DNA of 63,317 nt from an uncultured bacterium (GTDB taxonomy: Bacteria; Bacteroidota; Bacteroidia; Bacteroidales; Bacteroidaceae). Below are positions 33,734 through 43,100 of this stretch, in pieces. The notes below the pieces were generated by a model. The model had not been told where the DNA came from. It was given only the letters and a program-made list of their open reading frames with translations, and searched no databases. Position 1 is the first letter of the stretch; every line of letters begins with the position of its first letter. Location of the stretch: positions 1-63,317 of the forward strand of contig CAJMSE010000020.1 in assembly GCA_905216025.1 (NCBI GenBank), given 5' to 3'. The position numbers and the translations under genes are program-made.

Positions 33734-35908
33734 TTACTTTAAAAGGTTATTATTCTCTGTTTCTATATATTGACTCGTTCCTTTTTTCCTCGTTTCCCTA
33801 CCTGTTTCGAAACGCCATGAGAGTTCAAATTCAATGATATGATTAGATTCAAACATGTCATTCGTTGAATAAGTGGCATAAGTTGGCGTCACAGTTTCCT
33901 TATATGAGATATTGCGGCCGCCCCATTTCAAAGGGCATTTATAACTGACCGACATCGAGATACCCTTATGAACAAAAAGATGGGTATATAACGATATTGT
34001 CCGGAGTTCATCCTTCTTTCTCTGTTGAGGAGACAAAACATTATACCCGATTCCATTATCCGTATATTTAAATCCTATACCCCAATCAACTCTTTCTGAT
34101 AAATACGTAGAGTAAGATGCCTGAATGCTACCGTTCCATTTGCCGCCATCAGCCTGCACATCGTATTCCGGCAATCTATAACGGGTATACGAATAGCCCA
34201 AAGAGGCCATGTATCTTATGGTCTGCCACCTACCGGATGGTCCAAAACGGTGATGACCCAATAAAGAGACCTTGCCAAACGGGCACAAACGCTCCATATT
34301 CCGGTATGTCATGACAATCCTTCCCGTCTCATCCATCGTTGTGATATTCTGAATATCATCCCCTGAATAACTCAACCCTACCCGATAATCCAAATCTATA
34401 GGCTTGAACACTTCATGACTTCCACTCAACGACAACGAATGGTTCTTCGAAGCCTTCAATGCCGGATTGCCCGTGACCCATACTCCATATCCTGTCTTAT
34501 AGCCTATCGGGTTAAGCTGGGCCTGATTGGGATAAACGACATTACAGCCATAGGCCAACGATATATAATTGAAGAAGTTTCCGCCGATATTATATCGCAT
34601 GTTGGCATTCACGGCCCACAGCCACTGGTTTTCGCTTTTACCGTCGTATCTGCTCTGTATCAGGTCGGCATTACCGCTTATCCCAGCCCTCAGTTCCTTG
34701 CTGAAAGAATACTGCAAGGAGGCGAAAGCATTGTGGCGGAACTCTTTTGAAGACGACTCGGCAGCTCCGTCCGTACTTTTATAGTATCTGTAGACATTGA
34801 TATATCCGCCACTAAGCACAGCCTTGCCAAACGACTTCATCGCCGACAGATTAAACCTGGTGTAGTGTTTCTTGTTGCTGTATGCGCTGAACAGTTGCTC
34901 GCCACCGGCTTCATCAAACCTGTAGCTATTGTCACTCGTGTAATAATTATAGCTGAAATCGCTGTTCAAGCGCCATCCATCTATCTCGCCGCGGTAGTAA
35001 GCCGTTGCCATGTGATTGTCCCCATGGTCGCGGGTATAGGTCAGCTCACGGCGGAACGTATTGTCGATGGAAGGGTCTGTAAACTCTTTCTCTACCATGA
35101 AGTCGTCCGTCATACGCGCACGGTTGTTGGTATAGCTGTATCGGAACGACACGGAATGCTTCTTATTGATGTCATAGTCGCCGTCGATGTAGGCGTTATG
35201 ATATATTGTGTGGTTCACGTTAACCGGACCGTCACCTCTGAACGTCTGCAATGTGTAGTCCGGATAAACCCTGCGGATGTCGGTGGTATACAGCTGGCGG
35301 GCATAATAGAAATAGTTATAGTGCGCTGCAATGTTTACTTTGTCGCGGGTATACATGAATGTCGCCTCGGGCATCGTGGTCGCCAGCTTCTCTTCCTGCT
35401 CAGGTTTCAGTTCGGTATCGTTCTTTAAGCGCAGTTCCATACCTTCATAATGCTCGTATGAAATCAGGTTCACAAGCACGTCATAATCACGGTATATCCC
35501 CTGCGGATGGAGTATTACCTCAACACGTCTGAACCTCAGATGGCCCAGTTCCTCCACGAAACCGGGCTCCTTTTCCTTGCCGTCCATCAATATCTTGATA
35601 TTGTCCGAGCTGCCGTAAAAGAGTTTCTTGTCCATCCGGTCATAGAACATGCCGGGAACATTACCAAGCAATTCAACGACCTTTGAGGCATGCTTGCGCA
35701 TGCTGCGGCTGATTATCCACACGTCCTTGTCGGGATATCTCAGCACACGCTGCCCGTCGACAACAAGATTCTTGAGGACACCGCCGTCCACAAGCGTATC
35801 TGTACGCACGGTGTCGGGTTCCGGCAGAGCAAAATCCGCGGCTGATGCCGGCAACGTTCCGAAAAGGAAAGCACAGACAGAGACAAGTTGCAATCCAAGT
35901 TTATTCAT
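33734..35908 (-). CDS. TonB-receptor-like outer-membrane beta-barrel protein, cassette 1
   Basis: 724 aa. The signal peptide ends P-A-S-A-A-D. The plug-like segment has L-L-G-N-V-P-G-M-F, I-K-I-L-M-D-G-K-E-K and H-P-Q-G-I-Y-R-D-Y-D, and the remaining 500 or so residues are barrel strands. Length and motif order equal those of the cassette 2 paralogue, so the whole cassette was duplicated. It is 8 bp after the radical SAM gene. The lack of an obvious carboxypeptidase-like N-terminal domain and of a SusD partner argues against ordinary glycan uptake. Confidence 0.85.
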   Translation of the reverse strand: MNKLGLQLVSVCAFLFGTLPASAADFALPEPDTVRTDTLVDGGVLKNLVVDGQRVLRYPDKDVWIISRSMRKHASKVVELLGNVPGMFYDRMDKKLFYGSSDNIKILMDGKEKEPGFVEELGHLRFRRVEVILHPQGIYRDYDVLVNLISYEHYEGMELRLKNDTELKPEQEEKLATTMPEATFMYTRDKVNIAAHYNYFYYARQLYTTDIRRVYPDYTLQTFRGDGPVNVNHTIYHNAYIDGDYDINKKHSVSFRYSYTNNRARMTDDFMVEKEFTDPSIDNTFRRELTYTRDHGDNHMATAYYRGEIDGWRLNSDFSYNYYTSDNSYRFDEAGGEQLFSAYSNKKHYTRFNLSAMKSFGKAVLSGGYINVYRYYKSTDGAAESSSKEFRHNAFASLQYSFSKELRAGISGNADLIQSRYDGKSENQWLWAVNANMRYNIGGNFFNYISLAYGCNVVYPNQAQLNPIGYKTGYGVWVTGNPALKASKNHSLSLSGSHEVFKPIDLDYRVGLSYSGDDIQNITTMDETGRIVMTYRNMERLCPFGKVSLLGHHRFGPSGRWQTIRYMASLGYSYTRYRLPEYDVQADGGKWNGSIQASYSTYLSERVDWGIGFKYTDNGIGYNVLSPQQRKKDELRTISLYTHLFVHKGISMSVSYKCPLKWGGRNISYKETVTPTYATYSTNDMFESNHIIEFELSWRFETGRETRKKGTSQYIETENNNLLK

Positions 35909-35916
35909 AACAGCAT

Positions 35917-37197
35917 TTACATAAAACTCTCACAATAGCCTTTTATCCTGTCTTCACAGACCAGCTGCGGATACTGGTAACGGCATTTGATATACTGCGA
36001 CGCTTTCCACATCCGCTCCCGCTCCGGAGGGCACGGGCCGTTGCACACAGGCAGGTAGCGGCAGCCGTAGCACTCCGACTCACCCTCGTTGAACGCCGTA
36101 TGGTCGAAGAACGTCAGGTCGCCGCTCCACTCTATAGAGCCGTCGGGGGCTATCGTGCCGCGCGCCGTGTCCGGATCCACATTGTCGCACTTGTCTACAC
36201 GGCCGTTGGGGAATATCGTGTTGTAGTTCCGGAACTCGACATAGCATATAGAGAAGTTGTTGCGCGTGTCGATGCCGAAGTTGTGCCTGCGCGCAAGGTC
36301 GAACAGCTCATCGGTCTTTGCCGGGTCTATCTTCGGGTCGTCCACCTGCCACACCTTCTTGAACGACAGCTCTATCCGCCTGCGCAGCACGGCGGGGATA
36401 CGCTCGCTGATGCCCTCGATGAACTCACGGGGGCGCAGGTTGTCCGGCGTGTAGTTGAAGCGGAGGTTGCACATGGCGTCGGGAATGGTCTCGAGCATGA
36501 GGCAGATGTTTCGCAGTATCAGCTCATACGACGACCCGCCGTCCAGACGCTTCACCCGGTCGTGGTCGTCCTTGCATCCGTCGAGCGTTATCTGGAAGAA
36601 GGTGAACCCGGCATCCTTCATTGCCTCGAGCTTCCCGCGGGTGAGCAGCGTGCCGTTCGTGGTGATGGTGTTGCTGAACGCTATGCCCAGTTCGCTGCAC
36701 ACCTTGCGGGCGTATGCCGAGATGTCCATGATGATGTCGAAGGCCAGCAGGGGCTCACCGCCGAACCATGCGAGCTGGAACAGGCTGACGCTGCCTCCGG
36801 CATGGCTGAGATAATGCCTGATATGGCGCTTTATGCTGTCGACGCTTTCGGGCGTGAGCGTCAGTCCGCGGTGCTTCTGCACGCAATACCAGCACCGCAT
36901 ATTGCAGTCGTACGTGGGCAGAATCATCAGTTTGTAGATATCGTTGTCGCGCTGGGAAATGAAGATGTCGCGGGCCTGCCGCTTCTCGTCGGCATCGTCG
37001 TCGACAACGAATCCGGCTTCGCCTATCTTGCTGATGAAAGGTGCATAAACGTCTTTGTAGGCCTCGGGATGGCGCACTACATCCTCCATTGCCTCATGGT
37101 TTTCGTCGCTGACGATGAAGAACCGCTTGCTTATACCGTTGAAGAAGATGTGCTTTCCCCTGTATGGTATGAAATAGTTGTAATCTGATGTCTTCAT
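35917..37197 (-). CDS. SPASM-type radical SAM peptide maturase candidate
   Basis: 426 aa. Residues 1-80 form a small domain in the place where peptide-binding RRE-like domains are often found. The radical SAM motif is C-N-M-R-C-W-Y-C (Cys98, Cys102, Cys105), followed by a W-F-G-G-E-P-L-L SAM-binding segment. The C terminus carries auxiliary-cluster cysteines at 318, 337, 376, 379, 385, 389, 405, 414 and 422 with the C-x2-C-x5-C-x3-C core of SPASM domains. Such enzymes install crosslinks or thioethers, or act on sulfatases; a Cys-rich peptide two genes downstream favours a peptide substrate. It heads the seven-gene operon and has a promoter 67 bp upstream. Resemblance to GG-Bacteroidales maturases is from memory and unchecked. 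Confidence 0.88.
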   Translation of the reverse strand: MKTSDYNYFIPYRGKHIFFNGISKRFFIVSDENHEAMEDVVRHPEAYKDVYAPFISKIGEAGFVVDDDADEKRQARDIFISQRDNDIYKLMILPTYDCNMRCWYCVQKHRGLTLTPESVDSIKRHIRHYLSHAGGSVSLFQLAWFGGEPLLAFDIIMDISAYARKVCSELGIAFSNTITTNGTLLTRGKLEAMKDAGFTFFQITLDGCKDDHDRVKRLDGGSSYELILRNICLMLETIPDAMCNLRFNYTPDNLRPREFIEGISERIPAVLRRRIELSFKKVWQVDDPKIDPAKTDELFDLARRHNFGIDTRNNFSICYVEFRNYNTIFPNGRVDKCDNVDPDTARGTIAPDGSIEWSGDLTFFDHTAFNEGESECYGCRYLPVCNGPCPPERERMWKASQYIKCRYQYPQLVCEDRIKGYCESFM

Positions 37198-37264
37198 AAC
37201 TGACTCCTTTTAAAATAAAAAAAATAAGTAGATGAATAGTTGTTGGCTGATTCTCTTTCTGCTG

Positions 37265-37294
37265 CAAATATAACATAATATTTTGAAACGCAAG
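37265..37294 (-). promoter_or_regulatory. Promoter of the peptide operon
   Basis: On the minus strand a TATATTTG -7 box (37265-37272) follows a CTTG (37291-37294) by 18 bp, close to the TTTG-N19-TAnnTTTG consensus. The leader to the ATG at 37197 is about 60 nt and A/T-rich. Confidence 0.55.
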
Positions 37295-37468
37295 CTATTT
37301 ATGTTAAACAAATTATCTGTTTCGTATTTATTAACAAACGGAGAGGGCGCCATGCGATGGCGCCGGAAGCGGGATATCCGGCGGATGGGATGCCGACTAA
37401 ACGGCACCGGCGAGGCGCCGCACGCCCACGGCGATGCAATATGGTGCTAATGACGATGCCGCGAGGCC

Positions 37469-37600
37469 GGTTTGATGGTGCAACGGAGCCGGTTTGACGG
37501 TGCAACGGGTTGCCCGCCGATGGTGTCTGCCGGCTGGCAAATGCGTTTTTGAGAGCTACCAAAAGTGGTTTTGAGAGCTAAGGAAAAGGTCTTTGAGAGG
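37469..37600. repeat. 22-bp-period intergenic array, copy B
   Basis: Six 22-bp units in one phase (37469, 37491, 37513, 37535, 37557, 37579). The first two share GGTTTGA(T/C)GGTGCAACGG and the last three each end with TTTGAGAG. It is homologous to the reverse complement of 12821-12996 with unit order kept. It lies in the 583-bp gene-free stretch 37198-37780. The part between 37295 and 37468 is GC-rich, with short inverted words such as GGCGCCATGCGATGGCGCC at 37348-37366, and no coding signal. Confidence 0.8.
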
Positions 37601-37699
37601 GATGGGAAAGGATGGGAAGAATGGGACCGGATGGGAGGAATGGGGAAAGAACGGGAGAAAAGGGATGGGAAAGGATGGAGGAATGGGGCGGGAAAGGGA
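37599..37699 (+). repeat. G-rich purine tract (ATGGGA words)
   Basis: About ten runs of three or four G separated by 6-7 purine-rich bases on the plus strand, many as ATGGGA. The spacing fits a possible G-quadruplex. The same words form the arms of the hairpin at 8393-8491. Confidence 0.6.
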
Positions 37700-37710
37700 T
37701 AAAAGAAAAT

Positions 37711-37768
37711 AAGGGGCCGTGCCAGGATGCGGTTCACATGCTATGTATGCACCCTGACACGGCCCCTT
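37711..37768 (-). terminator. Terminator after lpxA
   Basis: Arms 37711-37726 and 37753-37768 pair over 16 bp with one G-T pair; the 26-nt loop is AT-rich. Read on the minus strand a T-rich run follows. It lies 12 bp beyond the lpxA stop. Confidence 0.8.
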
Positions 37769-37780
37769 TGGGCTATATCG

Positions 37781-38554
37781 CTACATCTTACCGATGATGC
37801 CGAGCTTGGTGGCACGTATGAATTCTACGATGTTGCGCACCTCCTTGCCGTCGGGCACCTGCTGCTCTATCTGTATCACGGCATCGAAGACCGAAGTCTG
37901 GCCGTGGAACACGAGGCGGTAAGCATTGGCGATGTGGGCTATTATCTTGTCGCTCACGCCATAGTTTTGCAGTATCACCTTGTTCACGCCGCCGTAACGC
38001 ACGGGGTTGTCGGTGGCCACGATGAAAGGAGGGATATCCTTGCTGAAGCGGCTTCCCGCCTGTATCATCGACGCGTCGCCCACGCGCGCTCCGGGATTGG
38101 CTATCACTCCCGATGAGAAAATGACACGGTCGCCAATCTCGCAGTCACCGCCGATTTTGGTTCCGTAGCCAAACACGTTCACATGGCCTATCTTGGTGTC
38201 GTGCGACACGTGCACGCCTTCCATCAGGAAGTTGCGGTTTCCTATCACCGTGCGGCCGTCGCTGAATGTGGCCCGGTTGATGACAACGTTCTCGCGGATG
38301 ACGTTCTCGTCGCCGATAATCAGCTGCGAGGCGTCGCCGCGATATTTGAAGTCTTGCGGCACGGCGCCGAGCACGGTGTTTTGGAACACTTTGTTGCCAC
38401 GACCGAGCCGCGTACCGTTCATCACGCTGACATAGGGATAGATGATACAGTCGTCTCCTATCACCACATCGTCTTCTATATATGCGAAAGGATAGATGGT
38501 AACGTTCTTGCCAATCTTCGCTTTCGGACTGATTTCTGCTCTTTCGCTAATCAT
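37781..38554 (-). CDS. lpxA: Acyl-ACP--UDP-N-acetylglucosamine O-acyltransferase
   Basis: 257 aa, normal LpxA length. First step of lipid A synthesis. An N-terminal left-handed beta-helix of hexapeptide repeats (I-G-K-N-V-T, V-I-G-D-D-C) carries the family segment G-A-V-P-Q-D-F-K-Y-R-G near residue 70 and the catalytic-histidine region L-M-E-G-V-H-V-S-H-D near residue 120. A helical C terminus follows. It is usually next to lpxC/fabZ in Bacteroidetes; here it stands alone downstream of an efflux operon, separated by 164 bp of repeat-rich sequence, so it might be a second copy. Confidence 0.92.
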   Translation of the reverse strand: MISERAEISPKAKIGKNVTIYPFAYIEDDVVIGDDCIIYPYVSVMNGTRLGRGNKVFQNTVLGAVPQDFKYRGDASQLIIGDENVIRENVVINRATFSDGRTVIGNRNFLMEGVHVSHDTKIGHVNVFGYGTKIGGDCEIGDRVIFSSGVIANPGARVGDASMIQAGSRFSKDIPPFIVATDNPVRYGGVNKVILQNYGVSDKIIAHIANAYRLVFHGQTSVFDAVIQIEQQVPDGKEVRNIVEFIRATKLGIIGKM

Positions 38555-38718
38555 AAAAATGAGGTTTATATGTTAGATGTAAATATGTTATATGCCCGAT
38601 GTCAGATGCTGAATGCAATATGCCCAATCTGTGTATTACCATATATTGGGCGTTAAATGTCAGACGACAAGTATCTTTCCGACGTTCGGCATCCAACATT
38701 TAACATCCGACATTCACA
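38555..38718. repeat. AT-rich repeat-bearing spacer
   Basis: 164 bp between the efflux operon and lpxA. Short related words recur on both strands, such as GATGTCAGATGC, ATGTCAGACG, and on the minus strand GGATGTTAAATGTTGGATGC. ATATGCCCAAT pairs partly with ATATTGGGCG. It may form a hairpin; no gene is seen. Confidence 0.4.
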
Positions 38719-40098
38719 TTAATATCTTCCTCCGCCGAGTGCGGTATAAAGGCTGACGACGGCCTGCATCTTCGAGAAGTCGTCGGCGGCCTTGGACAAC
38801 TCGGCGTTGAGCAGGCTCGACTGTGCCGATATCACCTCGAGATAGGTGCTGCCGCTGCTCGCATAGAGCTGCTTGGTGTCTTCAACATTCTGGCGCAGCA
38901 CGGCCACCTGCTTTGCCTCGAGACGGCTCTTCTCGTCGGAAGAGTTATACTGCACAAGGGCGTTGCTCACCTCGCTGCCGGCTTTCAGTATGGCGTTCTG
39001 CCAGTTGTTGTATGCCTGCTCCTGCTGTGCCTTTGCCACCTTCAGTCCTGCGATGAGCTGTCCGCGGGCGAATATCGGCTGCGTGAGGCTTCCCACGGCC
39101 GAGAGGAGCCACTTGCCGGGATTTACGATACCGGCTCCCGAGTTGTTGGTATATGCTCCCGAGCCGCTGATGGTGATGCTCGGATAGAAGCGGCTGCGCG
39201 CCGTCTCCGTGTCATAGAAGCACTGTGCGAGTGTCATCTCGGCGTAGTGAACATCCGGACGGTTGTTGAGCATCTGTATTGCCACGCCCGTGCTGAACTC
39301 TGCGGGCAGAGACTGCTCGTCGAGCTTGCCGCGGGCGATGGTCTGTGCCGGCTGACCTATCAGCAGCGACAGCGAGTTCTCCACCTCACGTATCTGCCTT
39401 TTTATGTCGGCGGCCTGCGCCTGCACCGAGTAGTAGCTCGCCTCCGCACTCTGAACGCTCGTCGAGCGTGCGCGGCCGAGGTCTTTCTGCAGCTTCATCA
39501 TGTCCCATGTGCTCTTCGTCAGGCCCACCATCTCATCGACAATCTCCTTCTGCTTGTCGAGCATGAGCAGTGTGTAGTACATGTTCGCGATGCCTGTTAT
39601 GACATTGGTCTTCACCACAAGCTGATAGTCTTTCATGCCGAGGAGCGCCGTCTGTGCGCTGCGCTTCTGCGAGAGGAGGTTTCCGAAGAGGTCGATACTC
39701 CAGCTCGCGCTTACCGGCAGGGAGTATATCTTAGACGGAGTATGGCCGTCCCACGAGGAGAGCGTGCCCTGCGGATTAAGCGATATGGCCGGCAGGAAAG
39801 CCAGCTTCGACGCGAGGAGCTGTGCCTCGACCATCTTGACGTTCAGGGCTGCATTCTGCAAGTCGACGTTATGTTCAAGTCCCGACTCGATAAGCGTCTG
39901 CAGCTGCGGGTCAGTGAACACGCTGCGCCACGGCAGGTTGCCGAAACTTGTGGTGTCGCTGACGGCCAGCGTATCGGTATTTGACGTCACGTCGCGCACC
40001 AATCCCTTGGTGTTGACATCCGGACGGTCGTATTTGTTGTAGAGTCCGCAGCTGCCGAGAAGCAGCGATGCGGACATTATCATAATCAGTTTCTTCAT
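38719..40098 (-). CDS. RND efflux outer-membrane channel (TolC/OprM type)
   Basis: 459 aa. A lipoprotein signal peptide with lipobox L-L-G-S-C puts the mature Cys at residue 16. Two outer-membrane-factor repeats (about 60-250 and 270-455) contain long coiled-coil helices and G-L-E-H-N-V-D-L-Q-N-A-A-L near residue 93, N-N-R-P-D-V-H-Y-A-E-M and F-Y-P-S-I-T-I-S-G in family positions. NodT/OprM group. It is the last gene of the tripartite operon, 14 bp after the pump gene. Confidence 0.94.
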   Translation of the reverse strand: MKKLIMIMSASLLLGSCGLYNKYDRPDVNTKGLVRDVTSNTDTLAVSDTTSFGNLPWRSVFTDPQLQTLIESGLEHNVDLQNAALNVKMVEAQLLASKLAFLPAISLNPQGTLSSWDGHTPSKIYSLPVSASWSIDLFGNLLSQKRSAQTALLGMKDYQLVVKTNVITGIANMYYTLLMLDKQKEIVDEMVGLTKSTWDMMKLQKDLGRARSTSVQSAEASYYSVQAQAADIKRQIREVENSLSLLIGQPAQTIARGKLDEQSLPAEFSTGVAIQMLNNRPDVHYAEMTLAQCFYDTETARSRFYPSITISGSGAYTNNSGAGIVNPGKWLLSAVGSLTQPIFARGQLIAGLKVAKAQQEQAYNNWQNAILKAGSEVSNALVQYNSSDEKSRLEAKQVAVLRQNVEDTKQLYASSGSTYLEVISAQSSLLNAELSKAADDFSKMQAVVSLYTALGGGRY

Positions 40099-40112
40099 AA
40101 TCTTTCTGTCTT

Positions 40113-43100
40113 TTATTTATCTACGGGACGTGTATATTGCAACAATTCCGAGTCGACATGCGCGTCGTCGTCGTTGAACGCTATCGGCTTGATCTTCTCC
40201 TGCAACTTCTGGAAGATGAAGAACAGCGCCGGAACAACCATAATCTGGCAGAGCATACCGATGAGCATACCGCCGATGGCTGCCGCACCGAGGGTCATGT
40301 TTCCGTTGTAGCCTGCTCCCATGGGGACGAGCAACGGCAAAAGACCGATGATCATGGCGAGAGATGTCATGAGGATAGGACGCAGACGGGCTGCGGCTCC
40401 GAGCACGGCCGACCATGAGATAGCCATACCCGTGCGGCGGCGCTCAAGGGCAAACTCCACGATAAGGATGGCGTTCTTGGCCAACAGTCCGATAAGCATG
40501 ATAAGGGCAATCTGCATGTAGATGTCGTTCTGCTTTCCGAAGAGGTTGGTGAAGAGGAACGCGCCCGCAAGTCCGAACGGTATCGAGAGGATAACCGACA
40601 GCGGCAGCACGTAGCTCTCGTACTGGGCGGAAAGTATAAGGTATACGAACGTCAGACAGAGAACGAAGATTATAGCCGTGGAGTTGCTCGACTCCTGCTC
40701 CGAACGGGTCAGTCCGGAGAACTCGTAAGAGAATCCTTCGGGCAGGTTGGTGGCCGCAACCTCCTCCATCGCCTTGATGACGTCACCCGTCGAGTAGCCC
40801 TCGGCCGGCGAAGCGTTCACGTTGATTGAGGTGAAGAGGTTGAAACGGTCTATCTCCTGCGGAGCGTATATCTTCGTGAGGTTGACATACTCCTTTATCG
40901 GGCTCATGCCGTTCTTCGTGCGCACATATATATTCTCAAGGCTCTTGGTGTCGCCACGGAACTCGTATGCCGCCTGTATCATCACACGGTACAGCTTACC
41001 GTAGCTGTTGAAGTTGGAAGCGTAGAGTCCGCCGAAGTATCCCTGCATGGTGGAGAGCACTACCGAGGGGTCGATACCGCTCTGCTTGCACTTGGCAACG
41101 TCCACGTCCATCATGTATTGCGGATATTTCGAGTTATACTGCGTCATGGCGCTGCTCACCTCGGGGCGCTTGTTCAGCTCTGCGAGGAACTTCTGCGTGG
41201 TCTCGAAGAACTTGTTTACGTCGCCACCCGTGCGGTCCTGCATAGAGAAGGTAAGACCGTTGGTTGCGGAGAAGCCCTGCACCATAGGCGGCTGGAACGC
41301 CAGAATCTGCGCTCCCTTGATGGCTGCCGTCTGCTTGTATATCATTCCGAGCACCATTGAAGAACCGAGATTATGCACTCCCACATACTTCAACGGTCCC
41401 TCTTCGGCGTTGCGCTCTTCGAAGCCCTTTAACTTAACGATGAACGTTCCTTGGTTGGAACCCTGACCGCCGATGAAGCTGTAACCTGTGATACGCAGCG
41501 TATTGGACACCGCGGGATTGGACTTCAGCATGTTGTCGACCTGATTCATCACGCCGTCAGTCTTCTCAAGGCTCGTTCCCGGAGGCGTTGCCACAGTCAC
41601 GAAGACTGTTCCCGTATCCTCATCGGGCACAAGTCCGGTGCGGGTGTTCATCATCATGACGGCCATTGCGGCTATACCCACAAGCACTGCGCCTATCGCT
41701 ATGAGCGGGCGCTCCACTATACGGCGCACTCCACCCTGATATTTGTTCTGTATCTTGCCGTAGGCAGCATTGAAAGCGGCATGGAAACGGTCTACTCTCG
41801 ACATCTTACGCTCCGAACCGTCGGCATTGTGCGGCTTCAGGAGTATGGCACAAAGGGCCGGTGAAAGCGTCAGGGCGTTAAGCGCCGATATGACAATCGA
41901 GATGGCCATGGTCACACCGAACTCGCGGTAGAACGTTCCGCTCGTACCGCCGAGGAACGATACCGGCACGAACACGGCAGCCATCACGAGCGTAATGGAG
42001 ATGATGGCACCCGATATCTCGCTCATGGCGTCTTTCGAAGCCGTCACCGCACTCTTATAACCGAGGTCGAGCTTGGCATGCACCGCCTCGACCACCACTA
42101 TGGCATCGTCCACCACTATGGCGATGGCAAGCACGAGGGCGGCCAGCGTAAGGAGGTTGAGCGAAAATCCGAATACATAGAGGAAGAAGAACGTACCCAC
42201 CAAAGACACAGGCACGGCAATCAACGGAATGAGCGTCGAGCGCATGTCCTGAAGGAAGATATATACCACGATGAACACAAGGATGAACGCCTCGAAAAGA
42301 GTTTTGATAAGCTCGTCGATAGAAGCGTTAAGGAACTCTGTGACGTCTTGCATGACCTTGAGCTCCACTCCCGGCGGCAGCGATTTCTCCGACTCGGCCA
42401 GCACCTTCTTGATATCGGTGGCAATCTGGGTAGCGTTACTTCCGGCGGTCTGCGTCACCATCATCATACATGATGCCTGACCGTCAACCGACTGCTTGAA
42501 CGAGTAGTAAAGACCACCCAACTCAACGTTGGCCACGTCCTTGACACGCACGGTGCGGCCGTCGGTGTCGCTCGTGATAATCATGTTCTGGAACTCTTCG
42601 GGAGTCTTCAGACGGCCTTTATATCTTATGGTATACTCGTACTGATTGTCCGTCTGCTCGCCGAACTTACCGGGAGCAGCCTCTATGTTCTGCTGAGCCA
42701 GCACTCCGGTGATATCACTCGGCATGAGGTTGTGGTTCTTCATCTTCACCGGGTCGAGCCAGAGACGCATCGTATACGACTGCAATCCCATGGCCTGACA
42801 CTCACCCACACCCTTTACACGCTTGATGGCAGGGATGATGTTGATGTCGGCGTAGTTGCCGAGGAACTTGTTGTCGTATTTCTCAGGGTCACCGGTGATG
42901 GCGAATATGAGCACGGTACTGCTCTGGCGCTTCATCACCTGCACACCGGCACGCGTCACCTCGGCAGGCAACAAGGCCGAAGCCTGTGACACACGGTTCT
43001 GCACGTTCACCTGCGCCATGTCGGCGTCGGCTCCCTGCTGGAAATAAACGGTGATTGAGCCTGAACCGTCGTTAGTGGCGGCGGATGTCATGTAGGTCAT

